This document shows positions 29,986 to 42,493 of a stretch of 64,000 bases of DNA, one piece after another. Source of the stretch: Trichobilharzia regenti (taxonomy: Eukaryota; Platyhelminthes; Trematoda; Strigeidida; Schistosomatidae); NCBI GenBank assembly GCA_944472135.2, contig OX235263.1, positions 27,767,379 to 27,831,378 of the forward strand. Reading direction: 5' to 3'. Below the pieces are notes generated by a model, which saw only the letters and a program-made list of their open reading frames with translations, was not told the DNA's origin and did no database searches. Both the position numbers and the translations under genes were made by a program. Position 1 is the first letter of the stretch; each line of letters opens with the position of its first letter.

Positions 29986-31157
29986 CTTCAATTTTTTTAC
30001 CAGCAGTCGTGATAGACGGCAACTAGTACTTGTCATCTACTTTGACATTTGTAAAGCATTGACCTTGTTGACCATTTACTGCTAACAAATAAGCTGTACT
30101 CCTTAGGAATACGTGACCCATTATTGGGATGGCTTAAATCATTCCTTAACAATAGGTCCCAAATAGCTGAACTCGGGTCTGCAACCTCCAAACCTAGCAC
30201 TATCACTTCTGGTGTAGTACAAGGTAATGTCATTGGACCCATCTTATTTACACTATACATCAATGACATATGCGCTTGCTTCACGCACGGGAAACCATTC
30301 ATCTTTGCAGATGACCTAAAAGTAACTTATACATTCTAATGTGATGACTTAGGGTACAGAAGGAATTAGATAAAATGGCTGCTTGGTCGTCCTTATGGAA
30401 TCTCCAATTTAATCTGAACAAATGTGGCTGGATCTGCTTCGGCTCACCCTCAATTGACCTGAAATTAACGCTTCAATCCACTAACCTAACCAGACTCCGA
30501 AGTGTCGTTGACCTAGGCCTGAGTTACTCTAGTGACTTGACATTCTCTGAGCAAGTAGCATCACAGACTAGAAAATCTAGGATGCTCTTAGGATGCATTC
30601 TCAGGAACTTTCACGACAATGGAGCCAAGCTAATTCTGTGCAAAACATGTGTCAGACCACTACTAGAATACTGTCCATTTATTATAAGCAGCACTCGCAC
30701 ACGTGACAAGCTAAGGATGGAAAGTATCCAACGACATTTTACCTCAAAACTACTTGGTTACGATTGTAAGAAAGAGTACATCTCACGGTGCATGATCCTA
30801 AAACTTGACCCACTTTGGACAAGACGACTTATTATAAACCTAATATTCTTCTTTAAGGTCCTTCACAAAATATCATTCTCAGGTAACAGGGACATACAAT
30901 TCGCACAGGAAGGTTCTTACGATCTGCGTAACCAAACTTGCACAGTGACAACTCATTCTTTTAAGTCAACACTCCGTGAAACCTTCTTCACAGTCATGTA
31001 TTCTAAAATATGGAATAGCCTGCCCCTAGATGTCAGAACTTGCTCTTCGGTTACAAGCTTCAAACGCTCTCTATACAGACTGTTTCACTCTACTAGTTAT
31101 ATTAATAAACTATTTATTCCTGGAACAAACCAACTATTAGTCTACTACAGCACTTAA
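29986..31157 (+). pseudogene. CR1-type reverse transcriptase, right half of the interrupted copy
   Basis: Starts in motif A (LVIYFDICKA), shifts frame near 30065, then reads WLKSFLNNRSQIAELGS, SGVVQGNVIGPILFTLYIND and FIFADDLKV (30124-30339). A stop and frame change at 30337-30375 precede a 260-codon stretch with the thumb and C-terminal region (NKCGWICFGSPS, SVVDLGLSYSSDL, RPLLEYCP). Catalytic residues are present but the frames are broken. Confidence 0.82.
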
Positions 31158-32035
31158 AAAACGCGCTTAAACACCATTAGCAATCCAAAAACTGTAAATA
31201 AACTAGTAGCATAGATGCATAAAAACTTAGTCCGGAACATACAGGAATAGTTTACCCTGAGAAATAGGACCTGTCACTCTATTGTAATCTTCAAACGCTT
31301 GCTATATAAACTTTAACCCCAATAACTATCCCTGCCAGAACCCACCACTTATTTCTAAAACGCATCAATCATTAGAACACTAAAACGCTCAGACTCATTA
31401 ATACACATTATCACACTAAATAAACTCTAAGACTTCGCATGAATACATGAAAACACAACTACAATATAGGTAAATGTTCACTAAAGTATAACATACAATT
31501 GACATAAACATTTATACATGCTTAAAATATTATTATCCTTTTCATGTTTACATACTTTATCTTTCTGATATTCTGCTGCTCCTATTTATCTTCTGGTCGA
31601 GGTCGAACAACCCTGCGTCTGAACTGAAATGAAGATTAATTCCAAACTATTTAACTCATAACCACTCAAATTCCATGAACGATCCAATTCTACCATTTGA
31701 AGACGCTGGCGAACATGCTGTAAATGAGTATTCATGATCTGAAATGAAGAAGCAACTGGTTTTCAAACAGTTTTCAACATTTTACTCAACTTACGAATAC
31801 AGTCCGCCATGCAGACAGAAATGGAGCAAATGGAGGATTCTGGAATCGACCTCGGCACCATTTGATGCAGTAAAACAACTTGACATGATCTTATCTAGTT
31901 TTCGCCTCCACAATGAAATTTCTTTCCTGTTATAAAACTACGATAAGACTACTGAAAAAATGGAATTAATATATCACTGATCTCAACATAATACATCAAT
32001 AAACTTTAAGACAAGGGTGCTGTTCACAACAAAGT
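31158..32035 (+). other. Probable CR1 3' non-coding region and spacer
   Basis: AT-rich and without a credible ORF. The first few hundred bases probably belong to the 3' end of the preceding CR1 copy; a partial repeat of its C-terminal coding theme seems to occur near 31250-31320. The right limit is where similarity among CR1 leaders begins. Confidence 0.45.
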
Positions 32036-32388
32036 TATATAGGAGAATTGACTTCAAGCTTTATTTTTCCCAGATATCTGTACTGCATTTATCTGATGTC
32101 TGAGTTTTTTGTTAATGCGAAGACAATATTTCTATATCTCTTTATGTGCTACACAAACAGACTTTATAGCAGACTGTTCCGACTGACTCTAATGACAGAA
32201 AGAACAACCGAACTGTAAATTCATCATACATGAAATTACGTGCAATTTATATAATAACTTATCCATACCTGTACAACTGGTATGTTTCTGCATGAACAGG
32301 AAGAAATATATTATTATATCCACTAGTTGTACTATTTGTCCATATACCTGTTTTCGATTTAGCTCAGCTTTAACTTTAAACCTTACTG

Positions 32389-33885
32389 ATGGCACAACGT
32401 AATACACGAGTACTTTCCATACGTAAGAATATTTTAGGTCACTCAGCTAAGAAGATACGTACATCACTGTGCGTTCCACGTAGCCTCAACAATGTCCCCG
32501 AAGTCATTGTGCTCGATTTGTTGTCAGAGGTATATGCAACTGCTAAACAAAATAAGTTGGACCTTATTTCCCTAGGAAACTCAGTGAAGGAATTAACTGA
32601 GAATATAAACACCATTAAGCTGTTACTGCTTCTTTGTAACCCAACTCATGATACTAATCCCGAAAGTGTGCTGAAGTCTGAGCGTATGTTAGACTTTATA
32701 GCCAACGAAGTGACTAAACGAATGATGTTCTCATACAACGTTCTCGCTTACAATCTGCCTGATCGGACGCCTCTGGACAAAATCAAAGTGACATGTCTCC
32801 AAGCGTCTGGCATGCCATCAGCGAATTGCCACCTAATCAGACTCAGGAAAGTATACTTGCCCTGTGCTGCTTAAATTCAGTAGTCCTAATGATGCTAGGA
32901 AATTCCAGTCGTCAAACAAGTTAATTAGTTCATCCACACCTTATGATAACGCTAAACTTGCTCATGACCTAACACCATGTTAAAGACGTAGCTGTGCAAA
33001 AGTACCAAGTGTCGCAAAAACATACTTAACAGCAGAATGTCCTACAAAAGACTCTCTAGCCTAACATTTAAGTAAACATAATGCTACAGGCAGTCATGGA
33101 AATGAAATACTCCTAAATAATAAAGCTTTATCTAGTAAACTCAACAGTGAAGCAACTACGGTCATAGACTTAGATGCATCTTTAAAGTTATGCTCGTTAG
33201 ACACATCACCATCAGCCGCTAATACCACTAACAATGTTACGTAAAAGGCTAAGCTCGAGCATGTTGCATTAAATATAACCTTCCCGAGTAGCACTGAGAT
33301 TAGTGAGCATAAAAACGAAGTAAAATAACCCTGCCATCCAGAATACCTGTACTCAAACACATCACTGATAGGTTTCTCAGCAGCGAACCAGATAACATTA
33401 ACTTAAGCGACCCCAATCATACCACTAAACCAGGGAAGCAGAATAAGCCCTCATACCGCCATAAATCTAACGTCAATGAAAAGAGAGGTAACCCGCCGAT
33501 TCATCCAACATCAAACAAGTCTTCGTCCGATAGACACAACAGACGCTATATGTCTGGGCACCCTAAAAATAAGTCGAAGCCCGACGGGCAGGCATACACC
33601 TACCCCGACACAACTTTCCAATCTATGGCTACTATAGACAAAAGTTTGATCCAGGGACCTCTACAACAAGGAACAAGTGCGCTAGGCATGTTTCCTAAAG
33701 GTGGCCTTTTGACTCACCACATCCCCGAAAACCATCGCATACAGACCACCCAAGACCGTCAATGGACTAATATTTACGAAAATAACTTAAACACACAAAA
33801 TATTAGTCATAACTGCGATACACGTAACTCTACCCCAGCATACTATCCACAAGGAATACCTACCTCCCCCCATCCAATCTAAATT
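32389..33885 (+). pseudogene. CR1 ORF1 (nucleic-acid-binding protein), broken
   Basis: Starts MAQRNTRVLSIRKNILGHSA. It includes VLAYNLPDRTPLDKIKVTCL and RLRKVYLPC, the pattern of CR1 ORF1 (a YN.PD motif, then R.RL.K). A frameshift near 32860 is followed by KFSSPNDARKFQSS and several stops at about 32980-33400; the last open piece is 33550-33882. ORF1 proteins chaperone element RNA. A related fragment is at 49358-49840 on the minus strand. Confidence 0.7.
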
Positions 33886-33976
33886 TTCTCAGCCAACACG
33901 AAATTTCAGCCTCAATATTGACGCAAATAGCACACATACTGTCAAGCCACTTATCACCGGATGGGAGGGCGATGCA

Positions 33977-36900
33977 TTGGAGGCACGGTATTATGAACAC
34001 CTCACACCCGCCGGGGTAACAAACGATGGCACATCTCTCTGTGCTGATACTGGTGTAGGGCACTTTTCCAGCACTGCTAGTAAGTGGCCACCATCTGAGT
34101 TAGCACCCATCAAACAATCTGTTCTAGACGCCATAAACCTTGGAGAGAATATTTTTAAAGATATATGCGATTTCACCGTCACCCCTAACTCTCTCTCATT
34201 CTGTCTTATCAATGCTCGCTCCTTACTCAACAAAATGTTCGACTTCACGACATTATCCCTAATTTGCAATCCGTCTCTCATAATGATTACTGAGACATGG
34301 TGCACTCCTCAGATTTGCGATAAAGATATTTCTATTGATAACTATTATGTATTCAGAGGCGACAGAAACTATGGTAGAGGAGGAGGATGTGCTATGTATA
34401 TCAGGTCTGATATTAAGGCCACACAGTGCTTCTACCCAGAGCTCATCACAGATAACGATTCAGTGTGGGCTATTCTAAGACTGTCTCACTCCAGTTCCTA
34501 TCTTATAGGTTGCATCTATCACCCCCCGTGCTCAACCGTTGAAGGTAATATGAAGCTTGCTAGCACGTTCGCTTACGCCACTTCACTACCTCACACGGCT
34601 AAAATTATATGTGGGGACTTTAATATGCCCGATGTAGTCTGGCAACCACTTTCCTCACCAAAACGGTACAATGAATTTATCAACATAATAGAAACAAAAG
34701 AATGGCAACAACACGTACAGTATCCTACCAGGCTATCTAAGATTTTAGATCTAGTTTTCACTAATGGTATCATCCCCACTACCCTTCGAGTAGGTAAAGA
34801 GTTTCCTGGCAGCGACCACAGAGTAGTATTCGGTACATTTAATATTTGCACTAGCATGAGTTCGACAATAAACGCCAACAAAGTATTACTCAGGGGTTAC
34901 AGACATGCTCAGTGGGATGAACTGAAACCATACATACGCACCCTAGACTGGGAGCCATACTTTACGTGCAGCTCGGCTATAGAGACAAACAAATTACTCT
35001 ATGAGAACCTAGGATTTGCACATGACTTCATCGCTCCAGTAAGACTTGTGAAAACGAGGCCTAAACAGCCCGACTTCATCCCCGTAAAGATTCGAAACCG
35101 ACTGCGTAAGCATGCTAGGCAATTCTACAGATATAATGACTTTTCATCACTCATTACACTCAAGCAAACTTATGATTCATACAAATCTAATCAGTTATCT
35201 GAGTCCATCAAACTAGAACGCATCCTCCACTCACGACCTGATAATACAGAGGCATTAGTTAAACTAATTAAGTCACGAATCAACAACAACAGAATAAGTA
35301 TCCCTAACTTATTACTAGATGGAGAAAAACTACACGAAGACCCGCAGGAGATATGTGAGTTATTCAGCTCCCACTTTTCTAGCTACTATACTATCGAAGA
35401 AACAGTAGATAGTCTTGAAGTTCCGACAATACCAAATCACTTTTTGGGTAATATAACATTCACCCAACAAAAGATTTCCTCCGCTATAGCATCCCTCCGG
35501 ACATCATATAACGCTGGGCCCGATGGAATTCCATCTATCTTGTTGAAAAGAGGTGGTGAGGATATACCCATTATCCTACTAAAGTTTTTCATTCTGTCCT
35601 TAAATAATGGCAGTTACCCAGAATGCTGGAAACTGTCGTTTATAACCCCTAGGCACAAACAAGGACCAACTTCTAACATCGAAAACTACCGACCGATTAA
35701 TATCACGTCAGTAGTTTCCAGGGTTATGGAAAAGGTTATAGGGCAAGATATTGCTTCATACCTCCACCTTCACAAAGTGTTTACTCCAGCACAACACGGC
35801 TTCTTGAAAAATCGATCATGCTCCACCTGCCTACTTGACTACTTTGATGATGTTACCGCTAAGCGTGATCATGGTTTGTATGTCACAACTCTCTTCTTTG
35901 ACTTCAAAAAAGCCTTTGATAAAGTCCCACACAAGAGACTAATCCTTAAGCTAAAGTCGTACGGGTTCCAAGACCCCTTGTTATCCTGGCTCATTTCTTT
36001 CTTGGAAGATCGTTCCCAAGTTGTGAAATTTGCAAATAATTACTCGTCACCCAGACCTATAAGAAGTGGAGTGATTCAGGGTAGTGTACTAGGTCCACTG
36101 CTTTTCGTAATCTACATTAACGACATCTGCAGCGTAATCAAGCATGGTACCCCATACCTCTTTGCTGACGACTTAAAGATTGTATACAGCTTCCCCCATT
36201 CTACACTAAACGAAGGATTCACACATATTCAAGATGATCTGGATAGGTTACATAACTGGAGCAATGACTGGCAACTGCCATTCAATTCTGATAAATGTGG
36301 TGTCCTATATTTCAATAACTCCCATCCGAATTTCAGGTTACACCTAGGTAACTCTTTTCTCCAAACCCTCAGTTCCATAAAAGACCTGGGAGTTACCTAC
36401 TCACAAAACTTAACATTCAGTCAGTACGCAAAAGCACTTGTTTCTAAATGCCGAAGACTCACAGGCTTGTTACATCGAAAAATGTACACAAATGAGGCTA
36501 AAGTCCTTTTATACAAAGTCATGGTTCGTCCAGTACTTGAATACTGCACAATTGTCTTCGGTTTCATGCATGGGTATGACAGGGTTCGTATTGAAAATAT
36601 TCAGCGAAGTTTTACTCGACGCCTATTATACAAACATGAAGGACTGACTTACGCTGATAGGTGCAAAATGTATGGACTTCAGCCACTTTGGTTAAGGCGC
36701 CTGAAACTCAACCTTACATTCCTCTTTCGCCTTTTACACGGCTACACCAAAAGCAGTAATCCAATAGCTTTCAATTTACCCATATATACTCTTAGGAATC
36801 ATGAAAATACTCTATCCATAAGCCGGTTCCGGACAAAACTGCGATCACGTTTCTTTAAAATACAGTACAGTGCATTATGGAACGAACTTCCACTTACTGT

Positions 36901-37096
36901 ACGTAGTTGCCGATCTCCTACTGAATTCCAGCGTCTACTTAACGAGTTCCTATCAACAAAAGAGCTTCGGTCTACTTATCCATACTTTATCCATATGGGC
37001 CGCTCAACTAGCTTTAGTACTACAGACCCCCAATTTGAGGAAACTCATTTGCCCCGGCAACCGTACCTCATCTATAACGTGATAAAACCAACCTAA
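33977..37096 (+). CDS. CR1-type ORF2: endonuclease and reverse transcriptase, 1,039 aa, intact
   Basis: One ORF without stop or frameshift. The apurinic-like endonuclease spans about residues 72-290, with the expected residues: N79 (INARSL), E106 (ITETW), Y181, D214 and N216 (GDFNMP), D258, and S279-D280-H281 (PGSDHR). The reverse transcriptase spans about 500-800: GPDGIPS, YRPINITSVVSR, motif A FFDFKKAFDKV (D642), SGVIQGSVLGPLLF, and motif C FADD (D731, D732). A C-terminal region follows (RPVLEYC, LQPLWLRRLKLNL). Length and order fit CR1 ORF2. It would nick target DNA and copy RNA at the nick. With all catalytic residues present it may be functional, although its own ORF1 is dead. Confidence 0.9.
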   Translation: MEARYYEHLTPAGVTNDGTSLCADTGVGHFSSTASKWPPSELAPIKQSVLDAINLGENIFKDICDFTVTPNSLSFCLINARSLLNKMFDFTTLSLICNPSLIMITETWCTPQICDKDISIDNYYVFRGDRNYGRGGGCAMYIRSDIKATQCFYPELITDNDSVWAILRLSHSSSYLIGCIYHPPCSTVEGNMKLASTFAYATSLPHTAKIICGDFNMPDVVWQPLSSPKRYNEFINIIETKEWQQHVQYPTRLSKILDLVFTNGIIPTTLRVGKEFPGSDHRVVFGTFNICTSMSSTINANKVLLRGYRHAQWDELKPYIRTLDWEPYFTCSSAIETNKLLYENLGFAHDFIAPVRLVKTRPKQPDFIPVKIRNRLRKHARQFYRYNDFSSLITLKQTYDSYKSNQLSESIKLERILHSRPDNTEALVKLIKSRINNNRISIPNLLLDGEKLHEDPQEICELFSSHFSSYYTIEETVDSLEVPTIPNHFLGNITFTQQKISSAIASLRTSYNAGPDGIPSILLKRGGEDIPIILLKFFILSLNNGSYPECWKLSFITPRHKQGPTSNIENYRPINITSVVSRVMEKVIGQDIASYLHLHKVFTPAQHGFLKNRSCSTCLLDYFDDVTAKRDHGLYVTTLFFDFKKAFDKVPHKRLILKLKSYGFQDPLLSWLISFLEDRSQVVKFANNYSSPRPIRSGVIQGSVLGPLLFVIYINDICSVIKHGTPYLFADDLKIVYSFPHSTLNEGFTHIQDDLDRLHNWSNDWQLPFNSDKCGVLYFNNSHPNFRLHLGNSFLQTLSSIKDLGVTYSQNLTFSQYAKALVSKCRRLTGLLHRKMYTNEAKVLLYKVMVRPVLEYCTIVFGFMHGYDRVRIENIQRSFTRRLLYKHEGLTYADRCKMYGLQPLWLRRLKLNLTFLFRLLHGYTKSSNPIAFNLPIYTLRNHENTLSISRFRTKLRSRFFKIQYSALWNELPLTVRSCRSPTEFQRLLNEFLSTKELRSTYPYFIHMGRSTSFSTTDPQFEETHLPRQPYLIYNVIKPT

Positions 37097-37864
37097 TCTC
37101 TCCCACATGCCTTTACCTAAGGTCCGGTTATTCAGCTTACTAGAGATCCTATCGATATTTCTTCAATCGGGTTTATAAACTCATAAGACTCTATCCTGGA
37201 TGTATAATCCCAAATTAGTTGTGATAGTTCTCCCATAATATAAGCAAACTGGTACTTTGTAATGTCTAAAGCATGCCATATGAAAAGTGGCCAGGAATAC
37301 CTAGCAATAACAAACTCAACCAACCAACCATTTTCCCCAAGTTCATTCAACCTACCCTTATCCCTAATCGTACCACTATCCACTACACTCTACTCAGTAG
37401 AATATGACTTAATTTGCTCCGGTGCTCAAAACTCTTCTACCTTTTAAAAAAGACGTTTTAACTACTAACTGCACAGTAGCCGTTTAACTAACTCACTGGT
37501 TTCCTCTTCACTGTAATCTTCAATAAGTTCGTCAGTATAATTATTTCCGAAAACCATTACATTAGCAACCATATCTTTTAATATTTTACAAATATACTTG
37601 TATTACTAGCACTATTTTTGAGTTAAATTGACTATCTTTAGTCAACAGTTACCCATTCTAACATAAATTTCTACAATTCATAATGTTAAAGCTATGTAGT
37701 ATTTTTCCATTGTAAAGTTGATGAGTCACTTTGCAATGTGTGACGCACACCATATAAAATCGGTAGCCAAAATTAAGCATACCAAGTTCTGCTAACCAGT
37801 TGCTTCTCTCAGGACCATTTTACATAACTTTGTCACTAATTGTTCCAATACATAAAATGATGAA

Positions 37865-38123
37865 AAATTTTCATGCAGCAAACGTTCTCGTGCTTTAAAA
37901 CGCTTGTTTCACTCATAACACTCAATTATTGAGCCTAGTGTATCTTTGATCATACGAACAATAACATTAATTATGCTCTTACCATGTACAGGTCGATTTA
38001 CTCTACGGCTCCCTGTAGACTAACTACCATTCTTCAGTATACACACATTGCAGTATTGTTAACCAAATGCTAAAATTTTGTTGGTTCTGTGTAAATATCT
38101 TCTATAATATGGTTAGACACGTT
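37865..38123 (+). repeat. CR1 3' non-coding segment, shared inverted with 41826-42084
   Basis: About 260 bases with roughly 80 percent identity by eye to the reverse complement of 41826-42084, including an identical run around CTACCATTCTTCAGTATACA. In both places it lies downstream of a CR1 ORF2 in the same relative orientation, so it marks the 3' end of the family. Confidence 0.7.
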
Positions 38124-38265
38124 CCTTTGCACAGACACATGGCAACTATATATAAGACCGTAATAATAATTTAGTATACTAACTCCTGACAACCGATCAT
38201 ACCTTCAGTTATTAATACCTATACTGAACACTAACTATAGTGTTATCCTGAAACTTGCTCCACAA

Positions 38266-40344
38266 GCGTCAGTTAACAGAAACACCTGGAATCATGCATA
38301 TAGCACGCATGATATCAGATCAATTCCTTGCTGGCATAGCGAACAGTTTACAGCAAGGGCAAGGCATATTTCCCGGGAGATAGCTGACACAGTGTCGACA
38401 CCAAACGTGGATAATAATATCTCTAAAATATTAATATCTGATTATCACACAGGTGTCTCTCACTGCATACCATATCCAAACGAAAACTCATCCCTGACTA
38501 CCACCTCAAAAATCTACCTGAAGTCTTCCTACGATCCAAAGATATTGGTAAATGAGTCTGATAACATGTATATACAGGATACTCACGGATTATTTTACCA
38601 AGATGTTGTCCGCTCACTGAAACCACGTAGCCAGTGTTTATCTGTTATCCTAGTAATACGAGATCAGTTCTAAGGAAACACTTAGCACTAAGTACATTAG
38701 CTTCTATATGCAGGCCGTCATTGATTAAGATCACCGAAGCCTGGTGCACAAGTGAAATCTCCAATAACAGCCTAAGGCATAATAAATACAACATTTTTCG
38801 AAGGGACAGACGGACAGGTCATGGGGGTGGAACACTAATTTACTGTGAACAATCCATGTGTGCAGCCCAGTTCAGTAACCCAATTCTGTCACAACTCAAT
38901 GACGCGATCTGGGTCGAAATAAAGGTTGTCAGAAGTAAACCTATCCTTGTGGGTTGTATGTACCGGCCCCCTTCATCCAGCAGGGAATACGATAATATGC
39001 TTATCAATATCTTTAATGTTACAGCCAATCTTCCTTTCAGTTATAAAATTATCGGAGGCGATTTCAACATGCCAGAAGTATCATGGTCTTCACTCCGAGG
39101 ACCCCAGAGGTATGAAAATCTCATGAATTCCATCGTCACAGGAGGGTGGACACAGCACATTAATTCACCCACTAGATCCGCAAATATCCTAGACTTTTTT
39201 TCACGAACAACATAGCACCATCTACAGTACATGTGGGACATGAATTTCCAGGTAGTGACTATAAAATAGTTGTGTGTTCTTTTGACATGTTTCCTGAAAC
39301 AAAACGCTGAAATGAAGCTGGCCAGATACATATGAGATTGTACACACATGCTGACTGGGACTTGTATCAGCATCTAATTAGATGTTCTAATTGGGACTCG
39401 TACTTTTCGAACCAGTCCTTAGATGCAATTCTTAACAACTTTTATCAGAATATTAACTCAATTCATGACGTCATTGCACCCGAGAAGATTCTTGGCTTCA
39501 GATCCTACCAAAGCGATTACATTCCGACATCGTTTAGAAGAAGTTTACGAAAGCACCTAATAGAATACTACAGATATCATGACTTATCATCATTAATTGC
39601 TATTACGTCTTTTCTCAATAGAATTGAAGAGTTGAGAAATATAGACCTCAGAAACAAAGAAATACAGGCCATTCATGCACCGCATAACTCAGGAGAAATA
39701 GCCAAACTTTTCAAATGTAGGTTGACGAACTCCAAAACACCCTATCCGAAAATAATATACTTAGACAGCATTGCTTACGAAAATAAAGAGGTGATATGTG
39801 AACTGTTTGGCAACACCTCCCCAGATTATACGCCCTAGAGAACGATGAGGTCGTGGATTTCCCACGTAAAACAGACGAATGTTTGAGTGACATAATTTTC
39901 ACCGCACATGAGATCGATAAAGCTGTCGCAAATCTTAAGCTTAGTAACACTATTAGTCCAGGAGGTATATCTTCCATTCTACTGAAAAACGGTGGTAATG
40001 ACATGAGTTTACTCTTACTCAAGTTATACTCAATTTCATTAAGCGATGTGACATACCCTAACTGCTGGAAGAAGTCTTATATTGTACCTATCCATAAATA
40101 CGGGCCTATAGCTGATATCAACAACTACCACCCCATCAACATCACGTCTGTAGTTTCACGTGTAATGGAAAAGATATTAAAGACTCAAATCATTCAGTAC
40201 TTGCTGTCAAATGATCTACTATTCCCATCTCAATACGATTTCTTAAGTAGAAGGTCGTGCATAACTTGCCACTTAGATTATTTTGACTACATTGCACAAT
40301 GCATTGATAATGGGCGTTCAGTAACAACATTGTTTCTCGGTGTT
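38266..40344 (+). pseudogene. Defective CR1 copy B: endonuclease and partial reverse transcriptase
   Basis: Pieces 38634-39215 (SLIKITEAWCTSE, GHGGGTLIY, GCMYRPPSSSRE, GGDFNMPEVSW), 39332-39838 (linker) and 39853-40344 (AVANLKLSNTISPGGISSIL, NINITSVVSRVMEK-like) form one CR1 ORF2 with frameshifts near 39200 and 39835 and a TGA near 39308. It stops abruptly in the reverse transcriptase before motif A is complete. It is almost identical to the minus-strand copy at 43428-47124, including the same frameshifts. Confidence 0.85.
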
Positions 40345-41825
40345 AGGAAGGGCTGCGATTATGTCCTAATTTGGTGGAGGACGTTGCAATCTCTATATAT
40401 AACGTGGAAATAATTTTTCGCATTCTGGAATATCGTAGTCTATATTTATTATAATAATAATTTTTATTTACATATAAACATAAATTTACATGAAAATGCG
40501 TGTTATTTTTACTGGCACGATCAAGTTAGATATAATATCAAATCGTAGATTGTCTACAAGTTAATAATGTTTCAACAGCTAAATATTTGATATAAATATA
40601 TATATATATACACTCATTGTCTGAACCAGGCCGTATAGTTATTGAATTGTACAGTCGTCCTCCTGGTTGCGCGGGGAAATCGACTCCCTTTCGTTTCATC
40701 CTGTGGTTATAGGCATACGATAACCAACCAATATTGAGGTAAGTACAACGTTTACAAGGGATTGAAAGCTGTTTTAAAACAGTTAACGTGCTAAGGTGAA
40801 TCATGAATATGTAATAAATTAAGTAAGTGCAATATATGATTAATAAATATATTTATATAGGAAACAGAATGGGGAAGCAATTAATCCTTAGGCTGACAAA
40901 CGTTCATTTCTAATGTATAATACTATCCATTTAGTTCGTATTATCATGATGTCCACTTTTGGTTTTTTTCCTCATTTTTCCTTATGCCAGTTTTTTGTTT
41001 TATACCTTTTTGTGCATTTGGTGCACAACCGTACCTTCCAGAGAATAGGAATAGAATAAGTCGAATCAAATTCATAAAGAGCTATAAAATGTTAGGTTTA
41101 ATGGAATATAATGAGGATCAAGTAAAGACGTTATTAGGAAATAAGTGAGATAAGAGATTGTGAAGTGGTATGTAAAGATCTGACGATGGATGGCAAGTTA
41201 ATTTATAAGATGCCCCATAAATCTGTGCAGATCCCACGTGGTCGCATCTCAACGATAGGCTGAGCGAATGGTATATATTTTAAGGCAGAAGCATGATCTG
41301 TCTAGGCGTTCATTATTATCTTTTTCAAGATAAATATCTAAGCCCTCATAAAAATCAGAAATATCTCGAGCCTTCAAATTGCACATTGCTGTTCCTGCAG
41401 AATGGGGTGATTCACCTTAGTGACCACCACCATATCTACTGATCAGCTAGCGCCACCCTCCCTCCTTTTTTGATGTTAGGCTCTGAGACTATGATTATTA
41501 TGGCTACAGCAAATATATTGCTTGGTATCAGACATGTTCGTACTTCATATTCCATCTCCCTAGCCTTCTTAATGAGTGCTTCGAATAGGTCTCCACGTAC
41601 ATGTTTATGAACATATTATGTATGTGTGCATGCGTCGTGATGAACAGATTACTTTATAAGAATTTGAAAACTTCAAGAGTAAAAAGAATAGGTTCTGTGA
41701 ATATTGGAGCAAGATTCAGCAGAGCACTATAGTTAGGGTTCAATGTAGGCAGTATGAACTGAAGGTAAGGTCGGTTGGCAGGACTTAGTGTACTCATATA
41801 TAGTAAACATCTGACATTGCAAAGT
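40345..41825. other. Spacer between the opposed CR1 copies; nothing recognised
   Basis: AT-rich unique sequence with a short TA run at about 40591-40610. One 88-codon minus-strand ORF (40538-40804) includes that run and is not credible. Confidence 0.5.
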
Positions 41826-42084
41826 AACGTGTCTAGTCATATTATAAAAAGATATTAACATAGAACCAACAAAATTTTGGCATTTGGTTAACAATACTGC
41901 AATGTGTGTATACTGAAGAATGGTAGTTAGTCTACAGGGAGCCGTAGATTAAATCAAACCATATATGATAAGAGTATAATCAATAATATAATTCGTATAT
42001 CAAATAATGCACTAGGCTCAATAATTGAGTGTTATAAGGGAAACAAGCGTGGTAAAGCAAGAGGACATTTGCTGCATGAATAGT
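41826..42084 (-). repeat. 3' non-coding segment of CR1 copy B'
   Basis: Reverse complement of 37865-38123 at roughly 80 percent identity by eye; marks the 3' end of this copy. Confidence 0.65.
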
Positions 42085-42493
42085 TTAATTATTTTACGTA
42101 TTTTTATAACAATCTAATTTAAAGAATTGAACATGCATGATTAATAAGTATTATTATATTAGTATATATATATATGTTAAATGTTAAAAGGTGTGGATGC
42201 TATTATAATTATTTCCAGTGTTAATTTTGCCAACACAACTTAGTGAAAATTATAGAGAATAGAAATCAGTAAATTAGTTAACGTTCGCTGCGTGAGTATT
42301 AGAGTCGAGATATACGTATGTGACTATACTGAAGACTGGACTGGCCTTCAATTTCCGTTCTACCAACAGATGTGGTCTTTTAGACGAGCTAGGGTGGACA
42401 TGTTAAAGTGTCTCTCTAGGCTCCTTTTGAACCCATCAGGGTTTTCACAACATTTTATTTCAGGTGGTAGTTGGTTCCAAAGAGTGCAATATT

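Larger units (their letters stand above)
32036..38125 (+). mobile_element. Near full-length CR1-type non-LTR retrotransposon with intact ORF2
   Basis: Leader 32036-32388 resembles 19978-20340 and, inverted, 47640-47900. ORF1 is broken, ORF2 is intact, and the 3' non-coding region (about 37097-38125) ends with a segment shared, inverted, with 41826-42084. No target duplication was identified, which is usual for CR1 elements. Confidence 0.8.

Noticed and set aside
40538..40804. 88-codon minus-strand ORF in the CR1 spacer
   Set aside because: Includes an Ile-Tyr run from a TA microsatellite and matches no family.
37728..42110. A single large palindrome covering 37.7-47.1 kb
   Set aside because: The inverted pairs are in the order A, B, A', B' rather than A, B, B', A', so they are two separate inverted relations (a shared CR1 3' end and the B/B' copies).
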